Assembly (NCBI GenBank): GCA_024401295.1
Contig: JAKSLG010000001.1
Span: 186,001-250,000 of the forward strand
Source: Bacteroidales bacterium
Lineage (GTDB): Bacteria; Bacteroidota; Bacteroidia; Bacteroidales; Marinilabiliaceae
Reading direction: 5' to 3'
DNA length: 64,000 nucleotides
Each line of letters starts with the position of its first letter. The first letter of the stretch is position 1. Both the position numbers and the translations under genes were made by a program. Of this stretch, positions 1 through 7,608 are shown piece after piece. The notes under the pieces were generated by a model. It ran no database searches. It worked only from the letters and a program-made list of their open reading frames with translations, and was not told where the DNA came from.

Positions 1-874
1 GCATGAGCATAGTGCGTGATCCGTGGATGACGCCTTCTGTGCCACGAGCCATCGACGCAGCTGTCTCGCCAGAGTCAAGACCAAGTCCTGCCGCCTCAAC
101 GGCAATAAGCTTAACGCTCTCATCATCAACGAAATGATAGAACGAACCTGCTGCATTTGAGCCTCCGCCGATACATGCAACAACATAGTCTGGCAATGCC
201 TTGCCCGTATGTTCTGTGAACTGACGCTTTGCCTCTTCGCTGATTATCGACTGAAGGCGTGCAACCATATCTGGATATGGATGAGGTCCAACGGCCGAAC
301 CGATGATGTAGAACGTATCTTCAGGATTTGAAATCCAATCGCGCAATGCCTCGTTTGTGGCATCTTTGAGAGTGCGGTTGCCGCTGAGGGCTGGCGTCAC
401 CTCGGCACCAAGCATACGCATACGGGCAACATTTGGAGCCTGACGCTCGATGTCAACAGCGCCCATATAAACGCGACATTTGAGACCAAGAAGAGCACAT
501 GCCGTAGCCGTAGCCACACCGTGCTGACCTGCACCTGTCTCGGCGATGATGCGTGTCTTGCCCATCTTCATGGCGATGAGCGCCTGGCCGATTGCATTGT
601 TGATCTTGTGCGCACCTGTATGTGCGAGATCTTCGCGCTTCAAATAGATGTTTGCGCCAAAAATCTTCGACAATTTCTTGGCATAGAAAAGAGGCGTCGG
701 ACGACCGACATAATCGATCATAAGACTCTTGAACTCCTTCTGAAACTCCTCAGAATTGATGATGTCGAGATAAACCTTGCGGAGATTCTCGACGTTTGGA
801 TAGAGCATCTCAGGAACGTAGGCACCGCCAAAACGCCCATAGAGACCAGCTTCGTTGACTTGATATTTTGACAT
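1..874 (-). CDS. trpB: Tryptophan synthase beta subunit (3' end outside window)
   Basis: TrpB condenses indole with L-serine in the last step of tryptophan synthesis, as a PLP enzyme in an alpha2beta2 complex with TrpA. The first 291 codons are present. The N-terminus reads [20 protein letters not shown]. The PLP-lysine motif HTGAHKIN, the TGAGQHG loop and the phosphate-binding GGGSNA loop are all visible, so this is the standard synthesis type. The gene runs off the left edge. In many Bacteroidota trpB is the first gene of the trp operon, and the promoter and palindrome just upstream fit that. The ATG at 872-874 follows a -7 box TATCTTTG by about 30 bases. Confidence 0.97.
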   Translation of the reverse strand, partial: MSKYQVNEAGLYGRFGGAYVPEMLYPNVENLRKVYLDIINSEEFQKEFKSLMIDYVGRPTPLFYAKKLSKIFGANIYLKREDLAHTGAHKINNAIGQALIAMKMGKTRIIAETGAGQHGVATATACALLGLKCRVYMGAVDIERQAPNVARMRMLGAEVTPALSGNRTLKDATNEALRDWISNPEDTFYIIGSAVGPHPYPDMVARLQSIISEEAKRQFTEHTGKALPDYVVACIGGGSNAAGSFYHFVDDESVKLIAVEAAGLGLDSGETAASMARGTEGVIHGSRTMLM

Positions 875-902
875 AACTATATGTTTTTCTTCTTTACGAA
901 TG

Positions 903-936
903 CAAAGATAGATATTATTTCTCTAATTATTGCAAC
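903..936 (-). promoter_or_regulatory. trpB promoter
   Basis: On the minus strand TATCTTTG (910-903) matches the Bacteroidota -7 consensus TAnnTTTG exactly. A TTG at about 935-933 could serve as the -33 element, with a spacer of about 22. Transcription would start near 896, about 22 bases before the trpB ATG. The -33 region lies inside the left arm of the palindrome at 925-952. Confidence 0.7.
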
Positions 937-952
937 AGCGGTTGCAATAATT
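925..952. promoter_or_regulatory. Palindromic operator candidate upstream of trpB
   Basis: Two 12-base arms, AATTATTGCAAC (925-936) and GTTGCAATAATT (941-952), are perfect inverted repeats separated by AGCG. The site covers the -33 part of the trpB promoter, where a bound repressor would block polymerase. Because it sits upstream of the predicted transcription start, an attenuator hairpin is less likely. The protein that would bind is not known from this window. Confidence 0.6.
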
Positions 953-980
953 TTATCTTTCATCAGAAATTCTGTTTTTG

Positions 981-1024
981 CCCCCAAAAAACAAGCGGCA
1001 TCAGAAGTTCCCCTCTAATGCCGC
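981..1024 (-). terminator. Rho-independent terminator after the lipoprotein gene
   Basis: Read on the minus strand, GCGGCATTAGA pairs with TCTGATGCCGC (11 bp, one G-U pair, 8-base loop), followed by TTGTTTTTT. It closes the transcript of the gene at 1053-1553. A copy identical over 37 bases follows argD. Confidence 0.85.
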
Positions 1025-1029
1025 CAAAT
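993..1029. repeat. 37-bp direct repeat, copy 1 (contains a terminator hairpin)
   Basis: Bases 993-1029 are identical to 2559-2595 and in the same orientation. Similarity continues about 15 bases to the left, through the C and A tracts, with small changes. The two copies bracket the 6S RNA and two unknown secreted-protein genes, a block of about 1.5 kb. Confidence 0.9.
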
Positions 1030-1052
1030 CGGACAAAAATAATTTTTTATTG

Positions 1053-1553
1053 CTATTTTTTCTTTGCAGTGAATTGCAAGATGGTAGAAACGCCATCTTC
1101 AAACGATTCAATGAAGAAAACTAATTCTTTGTCATCAATGCCATAATAGCCATGGTATAGTTGTTCCTCGCCATTAGTTATTTTTGCAGAAAGAATATTA
1201 TGACCTGAATAAGCAGTTCCATCAGAGTTGCCATCTGCAATGCGGAAGAAGAAACATGTGTTGTCTGATGTATTCATGCAATTTCTCAACTGGAAAATAT
1301 CATTATCCCCATCGATTTGAAACTGCAAATCATTATTAATACGTTTTACTGTGGCTTTACCCGTTGCTATATTATCTAGAACAACAACAACATCGTTCTC
1401 AACGCCAATACCGTCGCAAGAGAAAGTATAATTACCAATTGCGGCATTAACGAATTCAAAAGCATCTACACTTTCGTCATCATCACATGATGTCATTGTA
1501 GCGCCAACAAAAAGTGCACATAAAATGCACATGTATTTATATATATTATTCAT
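1053..1553 (-). CDS. Putative surface lipoprotein, unknown function
   Basis: This is a 166-residue protein that I do not recognise. It has a short hydrophobic signal (residues 8-20) ending in MTSC, with Cys23 as the likely lipid attachment site. Cys23 is followed directly by DDDE. In Bacteroidota an acidic stretch just after the Cys acts as a lipoprotein export signal, so surface display is a reasonable inference. The remainder looks beta-rich and is acidic. It lies 28 bp after the exported protein at 1582-2214 and shares its transcript, which ends at the hairpin at 981-1024. A start at Met8 is also possible. Confidence 0.75.
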   Translation of the reverse strand: MNNIYKYMCILCALFVGATMTSCDDDESVDAFEFVNAAIGNYTFSCDGIGVENDVVVVLDNIATGKATVKRINNDLQFQIDGDNDIFQLRNCMNTSDNTCFFFRIADGNSDGTAYSGHNILSAKITNGEEQLYHGYYGIDDKELVFFIESFEDGVSTILQFTAKKK

Positions 1554-1581
1554 AATGTAGATTTGTTAGAAATTAAAAAGA

Positions 1582-2214
1582 CTAGAAATCTGAAAGATCA
1601 TTCATCTTTGCAGAGTTCTTTACCTGCTTCTCTCTTACATATTCGTATGCTTCTTTTATTCTCTTGCCCAATTTAGCTGTCTTTTTGTCTGAGAACTCTC
1701 CTTCTGTTACATCTCCGACAATTTGGAATCTGTATTTTGTGAATCCATATTGCATCAAAGAATCTAACTGAGACTCCGTAATAGGGTAATACGCTTTAGA
1801 TGTATAGACGGTTTGTGTGACACCACCTAGTGCTCCAAGAACTCCTGCAGAACCGACATATGAATTGTGAGAGCCGACCCAGTCAGTTCCTTCTTGAGTG
1901 GAAAGGGTCATTGGGTTTCCGGCAACTTTTAGAATGAGCTTCATGTTAGGGTTGATCTCCTTCCATGTTCCAGAACTTGATATCAAAACAACAAGAGATG
2001 TTGTTATTTGACCAGGATTGTTGTCGTATGCGCCGACAGTCACTCCTAATTGAGAAAAGTCCATACTTACGGCAGATGAACCATCGAATTTGATGGAAAT
2101 TTTTTCTTCGCCGATGTAGGCTGGGCCAGATTCAACTTTCTTCGTTGTATTTTGGGCAAACACATTGGCGCAGCAAATGGCAAATGTGCATACGAGCAAA
2201 AAAAGTTTCCTCAT
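1582..2214 (-). CDS. Exported protein, unknown function
   Basis: This 210-residue protein has a clear signal peptide (MRKLFLLVCTFAICCANVFA, cleaved before Gln21) and no lipid-accepting Cys after it, so it is probably periplasmic or secreted. The mature part is rich in Ser, Thr and Gly up to about residue 170, with a basic C-terminal helix (about 175-205). I recognise no family. It is the first gene of a two-gene unit with the lipoprotein at 1053-1553 and starts about 60 bp beyond the end of the 6S RNA, so it either has its own promoter or is read through the 6S terminator. Confidence 0.75.
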   Translation of the reverse strand: MRKLFLLVCTFAICCANVFAQNTTKKVESGPAYIGEEKISIKFDGSSAVSMDFSQLGVTVGAYDNNPGQITTSLVVLISSSGTWKEINPNMKLILKVAGNPMTLSTQEGTDWVGSHNSYVGSAGVLGALGGVTQTVYTSKAYYPITESQLDSLMQYGFTKYRFQIVGDVTEGEFSDKKTAKLGKRIKEAYEYVREKQVKNSAKMNDLSDF

Positions 2215-2271
2215 ATTGCATTATTTCCTCAGTTCCTAAGGAGGAAGGCTCCTAGACTTCCCATTCGTTTA

Positions 2272-2475
2272 TAAAAACAGAAAGCGTGGAACTGATATGC
2301 CACGCTTCGGAATGGAGGTCCTAGGAAAACCTTGTACAAAGAATGGGAATAGCAGCCCACGTTAAACCGTGAGAACCACTATGCCTCTCTTGTACAATAA
2401 AATGTAGATTTCCTAGGTCTCCATTCCAAGATAGCATAACGCTTCTGTATGTAATGATGTAGTCTATTTGACTAC
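2272..2475 (-). ncRNA. ssrS: 6S RNA (Bacteroidales-1 type)
   Basis: 6S RNA binds the housekeeping RNA polymerase holoenzyme by imitating an open promoter. On the minus strand the RNA folds as one long rod. An outer stem (2427-2408 with 2309-2328) carries GGAATGGAG and CCTAGGAAA pairing with their complements, with a small mismatch. An asymmetric bubble follows, then a TTGTACAA stem (about 2398-2389 with 2339-2332), then an apical hairpin around 2388-2341. This is the layout of 6S and of the Bacteroidales-1 motif, now regarded as 6S in this order. A hairpin (2308-2300 with 2289-2281) and five U residues end it near 2272. Open reading frames across this stretch are not genes. Confidence 0.88.
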
Positions 2476-2481
2476 TCAGCC

Positions 2482-2513
2482 CAAAGGTATAAATAATTAT
2501 AGGATAATACAAT
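2482..2513 (-). promoter_or_regulatory. 6S RNA promoter
   Basis: On the minus strand TACCTTTG (2489-2482) is an exact TAnnTTTG box. ATTG (2513-2510) lies 20 bases upstream, at the expected -33 position. The start would fall near 2475, about 48 bases before the outer stem. Confidence 0.7.
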
Positions 2514-2546
2514 TATCTTATAAGTTTTAACTTTTAATTTTTGCCT

Positions 2547-2590
2547 CCCCAAAAAAATAAGCGGCATCAGAAGTTCCCCTCTAATGCCGC
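2547..2590 (-). terminator. Rho-independent terminator after argD
   Basis: The hairpin (2590-2580 with 2571-2561 on the minus strand) is the same as that at 995-1024, followed by a T-rich tract at 2557-2551. It ends the arginine operon 25 bp after the argD stop codon. Confidence 0.85.
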
Positions 2591-2595
2591 CAAAT
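2559..2595. repeat. 37-bp direct repeat, copy 2 (contains a terminator hairpin)
   Basis: Identical to 993-1029. See copy 1. This copy follows argD, which is probably its original position since argD is core operon content. Confidence 0.9.
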
Positions 2596-2614
2596 TTATA
2601 ATCTTGAATACTTA

Positions 2615-3736
2615 TTACAAGCACTCCTTGAATGCCTTCAAGAATCTGTCGCACTCCTCTATTGTGAGACACAATGGAGGAAGCAGACGTATCATGTTTG
2701 TTCCTGCTACACCTGTAAAGATATGCTTCTCAAACAACAACTTTGTACGTATCTCTTTGATTGGCTCGTTGAATTCGAGACCTATCATCATTCCAAGACC
2801 ACGCACTTCTTTAATCTTAGCCGACTTTGGCATGTTGTCCAAAAGATACTTGCCTACTTTTGCCGCATTCTCTACAAGCTTCTCCTGCTCGAATATCTCA
2901 GCTACCGAGATAGCCGCTGCCATTGCAAGATAGTTGCCACCGAATGTCGTGCCTAGCATTCCCTTCACTGGCTCAAATTCTGGCGAGATAAGGATAGCAC
3001 CACATGGGAATCCATTGGCTATGCCTTTCGCCATTGTGATGATGTCTGGCTTGATACCTGTATGCTGATGAGCAAAGAACTTACCGCTACGACCATAACC
3101 CGACTGTATCTCGTCGAGGATGAGCACCGTACCATGCTTCTTACATTCTGCCGAGAGCTGCTGGAAGAATTCTGGAGTTGGAATATGGATTCCACCACAA
3201 CCCTGAATACCTTCGACGATAACTGCAGCGACGTCATCACCCTTCAATGCTTCCTTAACGCTCTCGATATTGTTGAATTCAGCGAATACAACTTTATGGT
3301 TTGCGTTGAATGGAGATACAATCTTTGGATTGTCTGTAACAGCCACAGCACCTGAAGTACGGCCATGGAACGAACGCTTGAAAGCTACAACTTTGTCACG
3401 CTTCGTATGGAATGAAGCAAGCTTCAATGCGTTCTCATTCGACTCTGCACCCGAGTTGCAGAGGAAGAGAGAATAATCTGTGTAGCCACTAAGCTTCTGA
3501 ATCTTCTCTGCAAGCTTCTCCTGAAGTGGATTAATGACGCTGTTAGAGTAGAAGCTTATCTTGCCGAGCTGATCGGTAATGTCGGCTACATACTTTGGAT
3601 GAGAGTGACCTACTGATATTACAGCATGGCCACCATAGAGGTCAAGATATTCCTGGCCCTTGTCGTCCCAGACTTTACATCCGAGACCTTTAACTGGCAC
3701 TACGTCAAATAGTGAATATACGTCGAAAAGTTTCAT
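2615..3736 (-). CDS. argD: Acetylornithine (or succinylornithine) aminotransferase
   Basis: ArgD is a fold I PLP aminotransferase that makes N-acylornithine from N-acylglutamate semialdehyde in arginine synthesis. The 373-residue protein is of normal length. It shows LDLYGGHAVISVGHSHP near the N-terminus, CNSGAESNENALKLA, the Asp motif ILDEIQSGYGRSG, and the PLP lysine in AKGIANGFPCGA. Many Bacteroidota carry N-succinylornithine carbamoyltransferase, so the substrate is probably the N-succinyl form; this is inferred from the family. Its start codon overlaps the argC stop (TAATG), so the two genes are translationally coupled. It is the last gene before a terminator. Confidence 0.95.
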   Translation of the reverse strand: MKLFDVYSLFDVVPVKGLGCKVWDDKGQEYLDLYGGHAVISVGHSHPKYVADITDQLGKISFYSNSVINPLQEKLAEKIQKLSGYTDYSLFLCNSGAESNENALKLASFHTKRDKVVAFKRSFHGRTSGAVAVTDNPKIVSPFNANHKVVFAEFNNIESVKEALKGDDVAAVIVEGIQGCGGIHIPTPEFFQQLSAECKKHGTVLILDEIQSGYGRSGKFFAHQHTGIKPDIITMAKGIANGFPCGAILISPEFEPVKGMLGTTFGGNYLAMAAAISVAEIFEQEKLVENAAKVGKYLLDNMPKSAKIKEVRGLGMMIGLEFNEPIKEIRTKLLFEKHIFTGVAGTNMIRLLPPLCLTIEECDRFLKAFKECL

Positions 3737-4701
3737 TAGAATCCTGATGGTTTAAGGTTAAGACCTGTGTTTTCTGGCAATCCAAAGAGCAGGTTCATGT
3801 TCTCTACTGCCTGACCAGACGCACCCTTAACAAGGTTATCAATCATTGAGATGACATGGAGCTTCTTGCCATATTTCTTTACGTAGAGCACATTCTTGTT
3901 GGTGTTGACAACCATCTTAAGGTCTGGGTTGAAGTCTACAACATTAACAAATGGCTCATCCTTGTAATATGACTTGTAAAGCTCAACTGCCTCTTCCTCG
4001 CTCATGTCACAATCAAAGTAGACTGATGACATGATGCCACGTGGGAAGTCACCACGAACTGGCACGAAGTTCATCTCGCCCTCATAGTGAGGAGCAAGTT
4101 TCTTGAGGGTCTCGTTCACCTCACCAAGATGCTGATGAGTGAATGCCTTATATATAGACATGTTGTTTGCACGCCAGCTGAAGTGTGTTGTCTCCGATGG
4201 CTTCTGACCTGCACCTGTCGAACCTGTGATACCTGTTACATGTATCTCGCCAAGCTTGTCGGCCTTTGCCATTGGCAAAAGAGCAAGCTGTATTGATGTT
4301 GCAAAGCAACCAGGATTTGCAATACGCTTTGCCTCCTTTATCTCCTTGCGGAATGCCTCTGGCAGACCATAAACGAAATCCTCAGCATCCTTCGCAAGAC
4401 GGAAGTCATTTGAAAGGTCAATAATCTTGCCGTCGAAATCAGCAGGCAAAGAATGAACATAGTCCTTCGATTTGCCATGACCCGAGCAGATAAATATGAC
4501 ATCAACAGCACCAGCAGGAGCATCAGCACTAAATGTCAATTTTGTCTCACCTATGAGGTCGTGGTGTGCCTTCCAAATAGGCTCACCAGCATGGCTCTCA
4601 CTCTGAGCGAAGATAATGTCTGCCCATGGGTGGTTAATGAGTATTCTCATCAACTCGCCAGCTGTATAGCCAGCCGCACCTATAATTCCTACTTTAATCA
4701 T
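3736..4701 (-). CDS. argC: N-acyl-gamma-glutamyl-phosphate reductase
   Basis: ArgC is the NADP-dependent reductase of the third step of arginine synthesis. The 321 residues include the Rossmann start IIGAAGYTAGELMRIL, the catalytic Cys in ANPGCFATS and the TGITGSTGAGQKPSETTHF segment. Length is normal. It overlaps argD by one base and lies downstream of the S23-type gene. As with ArgD, the acyl group in this phylum may be succinyl rather than acetyl. Confidence 0.96.
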   Translation of the reverse strand: MIKVGIIGAAGYTAGELMRILINHPWADIIFAQSESHAGEPIWKAHHDLIGETKLTFSADAPAGAVDVIFICSGHGKSKDYVHSLPADFDGKIIDLSNDFRLAKDAEDFVYGLPEAFRKEIKEAKRIANPGCFATSIQLALLPMAKADKLGEIHVTGITGSTGAGQKPSETTHFSWRANNMSIYKAFTHQHLGEVNETLKKLAPHYEGEMNFVPVRGDFPRGIMSSVYFDCDMSEEEAVELYKSYYKDEPFVNVVDFNPDLKMVVNTNKNVLYVKKYGKKLHVISMIDNLVKGASGQAVENMNLLFGLPENTGLNLKPSGF

Positions 4702-4752
4702 TTAAGTTTTAAGTTATGGGTTTGTTAAGTTATAAGTTCTTTTTCCGTTTTG

Positions 4753-4762
4753 TAATAAGTTC
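4753..4762. repeat. Inverted repeat, left arm, flanking the S23-type gene
   Basis: TAATAAGTTC here is the exact reverse complement of 5136-5145. This arm includes the first two bases of the stop codon of the four-helix-bundle gene. The rest of the 59-bp gap to argC consists of AAGTT/TTAAG-rich short repeats. Confidence 0.6.
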
Positions 4763-5117
4763 ATTTGGTTCTCACCTTGTTTGTTAGTGCGATGAGCATG
4801 CCTTTGATTTCGCCAATGGCAGTGTAAAGTTTGATATATTCTTCTTTTTGCAAATATCCCAAATCTTTTGACAACAGCAGTTGGTAATCGAGTTCGTTCG
4901 ATGACCCTAATGCAACGTTTAGAAAATATGCAAAATCTGCATCTGAATTTCTGCCTGCACCTTCTGCGATGTTCGTCGGTATTGAATATGCAGATCGTCG
5001 CATTTGCGATGCTAAACCGAAAACTTCATATTTGGGGAAAGATTCAACCACTTTATAAATATCTAAAGTAAGATGATGTGCTTTTTCCCAAACTAAGAGT
5101 TTCCTATAGTCTTGCAT
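4761..5117 (-). CDS. Four-helix-bundle protein, S23/IVP family
   Basis: This 118-residue protein belongs to the family first seen as open reading frames inside 23S rRNA intervening sequences. Family hallmarks are LLVWEKAHHLTLDIYKV near the start, the FPKYEVFGLASQMRRSAYSI turn, PTNIAEGAGR, and a C-terminal helix ending in ALTNKVRTK. It is predicted to be almost all helix; known structures are pentamers, and no biochemical role is established. It sits between argG and argC in the same orientation, flanked by short AT-rich repeats. Genes of this family are commonly scattered between unrelated genes in Bacteroidota, so it is probably an insertion without a role in arginine synthesis. Confidence 0.9.
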   Translation of the reverse strand: MQDYRKLLVWEKAHHLTLDIYKVVESFPKYEVFGLASQMRRSAYSIPTNIAEGAGRNSDADFAYFLNVALGSSNELDYQLLLSKDLGYLQKEEYIKLYTAIGEIKGMLIALTNKVRTK

Positions 5118-5128
5118 TTACTGCTTAC

Positions 5129-5165
5129 AAACTTAGAACTTATTACTTCTAAACTTAGAACTTAT
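5129..5165. repeat. 22-bp-period direct repeat upstream of the S23-type gene
   Basis: AAACTTAGAACTTAT occurs at 5129-5143 and again at 5151-5165. GAACTTATTA (5136-5145) is also the right arm of the inverted repeat whose left arm is 4753-4762. The repeat fills the 49-bp gap between argG and the S23-type gene. Confidence 0.8.
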
Positions 5166-5166
5166 A

Positions 5167-6372
5167 CTATCTCTCTTCGTTAGGATGTGCCAAATAGTAT
5201 GCTCTCAACGCTGTCGATGTAACCTTGATGAAGCCCTTTGCATCGTCTGATGACCATGCCTTTGCTGTCTCACCATACTCGCCGAGCTTGTTCTTTACAA
5301 GGTCGTTTGGCGAATCTACACCTACTGTCTGGAATGTCAAAGGACGAAGTTCAAGTGTAACTTCACCTGTCACATTGCGCTGGCTGCTCTCAAGCATTGC
5401 CTCGATATCTGGCATCACTGGCTCAAGATACTGGCTCTCGTGCAAGAACATGCCATACCAGTTAGACACCTGGTCTTTCCAATACTGCTGCCACTTCGAA
5501 AGTGTGTACTTCTCAAGGAATCTATGTGCACCGATGATAAGCATTGGAGCGGCTGCCTCGAAACCTACACGACCCTTGATGCCGATGATTGTATCACCTA
5601 CGTGACAGTCACGACCAATGCCGTATGCTGCACCAATCTCTTCTACTGCCTGAATTGCCTTGATCTTGTCGTCATACTTAACGCCGTTTACCGAGCAAAG
5701 CTCACCCTTATCGAATCCGAGCTTCAAAAGCTCTGGACCTTCCTTGGTAGCATGCTTGAGATATGCGCTCTCTGGCAATCCCTGCTTTGAGTCGAGTATC
5801 TCGCCACCACAGATCGATGTACCCCAGATACCTACATTATATGAATACTTCAACTTAGTGAAGTCTGCAAAATAACCATTCTTGTTGAGGTAGTCAACTT
5901 CTTCCTGACGGCTGAGGTTGCCATCTCGTGTGAGGGTGATGATCTCTACACCAGGAGCCATGACAAGGAATGTCATGTCAAAACGAATCTGGTCGTTACC
6001 CGCACCTGTTGAACCATGAGCGATTGCCGATGCACCAATCTCCTTAGCGTAGCGAGCAATTGCCAATGCCTGGAATATACGTTCAGAACTTACTGAAATA
6101 GGATAGCAGTTGTTGCGGAGTACGTTGCCATATACCATGTAACGGAGGCTCTTCTGATAATACTCCTGTGTCACATCGAGTGTGACGTATGCTTTTGCAC
6201 CAAGCTTATAGGCGTTCTCTTCGTTTGCCTTGAGCTGCTCAGCGCTGAAGCCACCTGTGTTGGCGCATGCCGCATAAACTTCGTATCCCTTTTCCTTTGC
6301 AAGATACATTACTGTATAAGATGTGTCGAGACCTCCACTGAAGGCAACAACTACTTTCTTCTTCTGTTCCAT
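5167..6372 (-). CDS. argG: Argininosuccinate synthase
   Basis: ArgG joins citrulline and aspartate using ATP, giving argininosuccinate. The 401-residue protein is of normal length. It begins with the PP-loop ATPase motif VVVAFSGGLDTSYTVMYLA; the second signature HGSTGAGNDQIRFD and the GTSICGGEI segment are also present. It follows the acyltransferase gene by 36 bp. The stop lies 49 bp before the S23-type gene. No promoter box is obvious in the short gap, so it is probably transcribed from the argR promoter. Confidence 0.97.
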   Translation of the reverse strand: MEQKKKVVVAFSGGLDTSYTVMYLAKEKGYEVYAACANTGGFSAEQLKANEENAYKLGAKAYVTLDVTQEYYQKSLRYMVYGNVLRNNCYPISVSSERIFQALAIARYAKEIGASAIAHGSTGAGNDQIRFDMTFLVMAPGVEIITLTRDGNLSRQEEVDYLNKNGYFADFTKLKYSYNVGIWGTSICGGEILDSKQGLPESAYLKHATKEGPELLKLGFDKGELCSVNGVKYDDKIKAIQAVEEIGAAYGIGRDCHVGDTIIGIKGRVGFEAAAPMLIIGAHRFLEKYTLSKWQQYWKDQVSNWYGMFLHESQYLEPVMPDIEAMLESSQRNVTGEVTLELRPLTFQTVGVDSPNDLVKNKLGEYGETAKAWSSDDAKGFIKVTSTALRAYYLAHPNEER

Positions 6373-6408
6373 ATATTTATTATGATTTTCTTTTATTACT
6401 TATTTCTA

Positions 6409-7056
6409 TTAATCCTCATCATGGAATCCATTTGGGAAGCGTTTTTCAATCTTCTCCTGGATGCTCACGATGTCTTTTGCCACTTCCTCGTCTGCATCAC
6501 GGACGCTGCGTGCTCTTTCAGGATCGTAGAGCATACCTGTACATACACAATAGCGACGATTTGTTCTCAAAAGAATGTCGTGGTTGATGCAACCTTCGCA
6601 TCCCTTCCAGAATGTTTCGTCATCTGTGAGTTGAGCAAAAGTTACAGGTATATATCCGTGGTCTGTGTTGAGTTTCATAACTGCAGCACCTGATGTCAGG
6701 CTGAATATCTTGGCTTCAGGCCAGCGCATGCGAGCAAGCGTAAATGTCATGTGCTTGATGCGTCGTGACAAGCCGCAACCGCGATACTCGTCCTTCACGA
6801 TCAAACCAGACGTGGTCACATATTGTTTGTGTCCCCAGGTCTCGATGTAACTGAAGCCTGCAAATTTTTCTCCATCAAGAGCAATTACGGCCTTGCCTTC
6901 ACGCATCTTCTGCTTCACGTAACCTGGGTTACGCTTTGCAATGCCTGTACCTCTAACCTTAGCAGCATCGCTAATTGTCTTGAGGATTTCATCTACATAC
7001 TGGAGGTGCTCATCTGAAGCAACCAATACATTAATTTCGCTCATTTCTTTCGGCAA
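6409..7056 (-). CDS. GNAT acyltransferase, probable N-acylglutamate synthase of the arginine pathway
   Basis: This is a 215-residue GNAT-fold enzyme. The acyl-CoA pyrophosphate-binding segment DEYRGCGLSRR is at residues 89-99. No argA or argJ type gene is seen nearby, and this gene sits between argR and argG, where other Bacteroides genomes have a homolog proposed to act as N-succinylglutamate synthase. I therefore infer that it supplies the first step. It also carries four clustered cysteines, C153-x2-C156 and C170-x-C172, which could bind a metal. The arginine-binding kinase-like domain of classical ArgA is absent. A start at Met5 is possible. Confidence 0.8.
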   Translation of the reverse strand: MPKEMSEINVLVASDEHLQYVDEILKTISDAAKVRGTGIAKRNPGYVKQKMREGKAVIALDGEKFAGFSYIETWGHKQYVTTSGLIVKDEYRGCGLSRRIKHMTFTLARMRWPEAKIFSLTSGAAVMKLNTDHGYIPVTFAQLTDDETFWKGCEGCINHDILLRTNRRYCVCTGMLYDPERARSVRDADEEVAKDIVSIQEKIEKRFPNGFHDED

Positions 7057-7079
7057 AATTTTTTTTCGTTCTTTGTTTT

Positions 7080-7580
7080 TTATGCGTTGTGTATGATCTT
7101 TGACTCAATGTCTGGAATCCATTGCGACAACACGTGAGTTATAAGTGCGTTGTTCGCATTGGTTCTCAAGACCAGCAGGACAGTGTCGTCGCCAGCCAGT
7201 GTTCCCATGACGCCGTCGATCTGGCTTTTGTCAACCATGTCGGCAACCACGCTTGCATATCCCGGACGTGTTTTCAACACGGCCATTTGGCCTGAAAATT
7301 CAATGCTCAATGCGCAACTGCGAATGAAATCGGCACCGCTTGTTAGCTCCGTAGGTTGCATTCTGGCAACTTGATTTGGTGCAATGCGATAGCGGTAACG
7401 CCCCATCCCGTCAGGTACTTTTGCAATTTGCAATTCCTTTATGTCGCGCGAGAGTGTGGCTTGCGTGAGTTCAAATCCTCGCGAAGTCAGTTCGGTCAGA
7501 ATCTCATCTTGACTGGCAATGTCTTTTGTCGCGATGATTTCGCGGATTGCCAACATTCTGTCTGTCTTGCTTTTTGACAT
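7080..7580 (-). CDS. argR: Arginine repressor ArgR
   Basis: ArgR is the hexameric arginine-sensing repressor that binds paired ARG boxes. The 166-residue protein has the N-terminal winged helix (about 1-75, including SQDEILTELTSRGFELTQATLSRDIKE) and the C-terminal oligomerisation domain with the arginine-contacting GDDT motif in GTLAGDDTVLLVLRT. It begins the minus-strand arginine operon, 23 bp ahead of the GNAT gene. The upstream region carries phased ARG-box-like sites, which indicates autoregulation of the whole operon. Confidence 0.96.
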   Translation of the reverse strand: MSKSKTDRMLAIREIIATKDIASQDEILTELTSRGFELTQATLSRDIKELQIAKVPDGMGRYRYRIAPNQVARMQPTELTSGADFIRSCALSIEFSGQMAVLKTRPGYASVVADMVDKSQIDGVMGTLAGDDTVLLVLRTNANNALITHVLSQWIPDIESKIIHNA

Positions 7581-7608
7581 ATTTCGTGTTTAATAACTCT
7601 ATGCTCAA

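Noticed and set aside
2321..2672. Two short open frames on the minus strand between argD and the secreted genes
   Set aside because: They lie across the 6S RNA, its promoter and the argD terminator and have no protein-like features.
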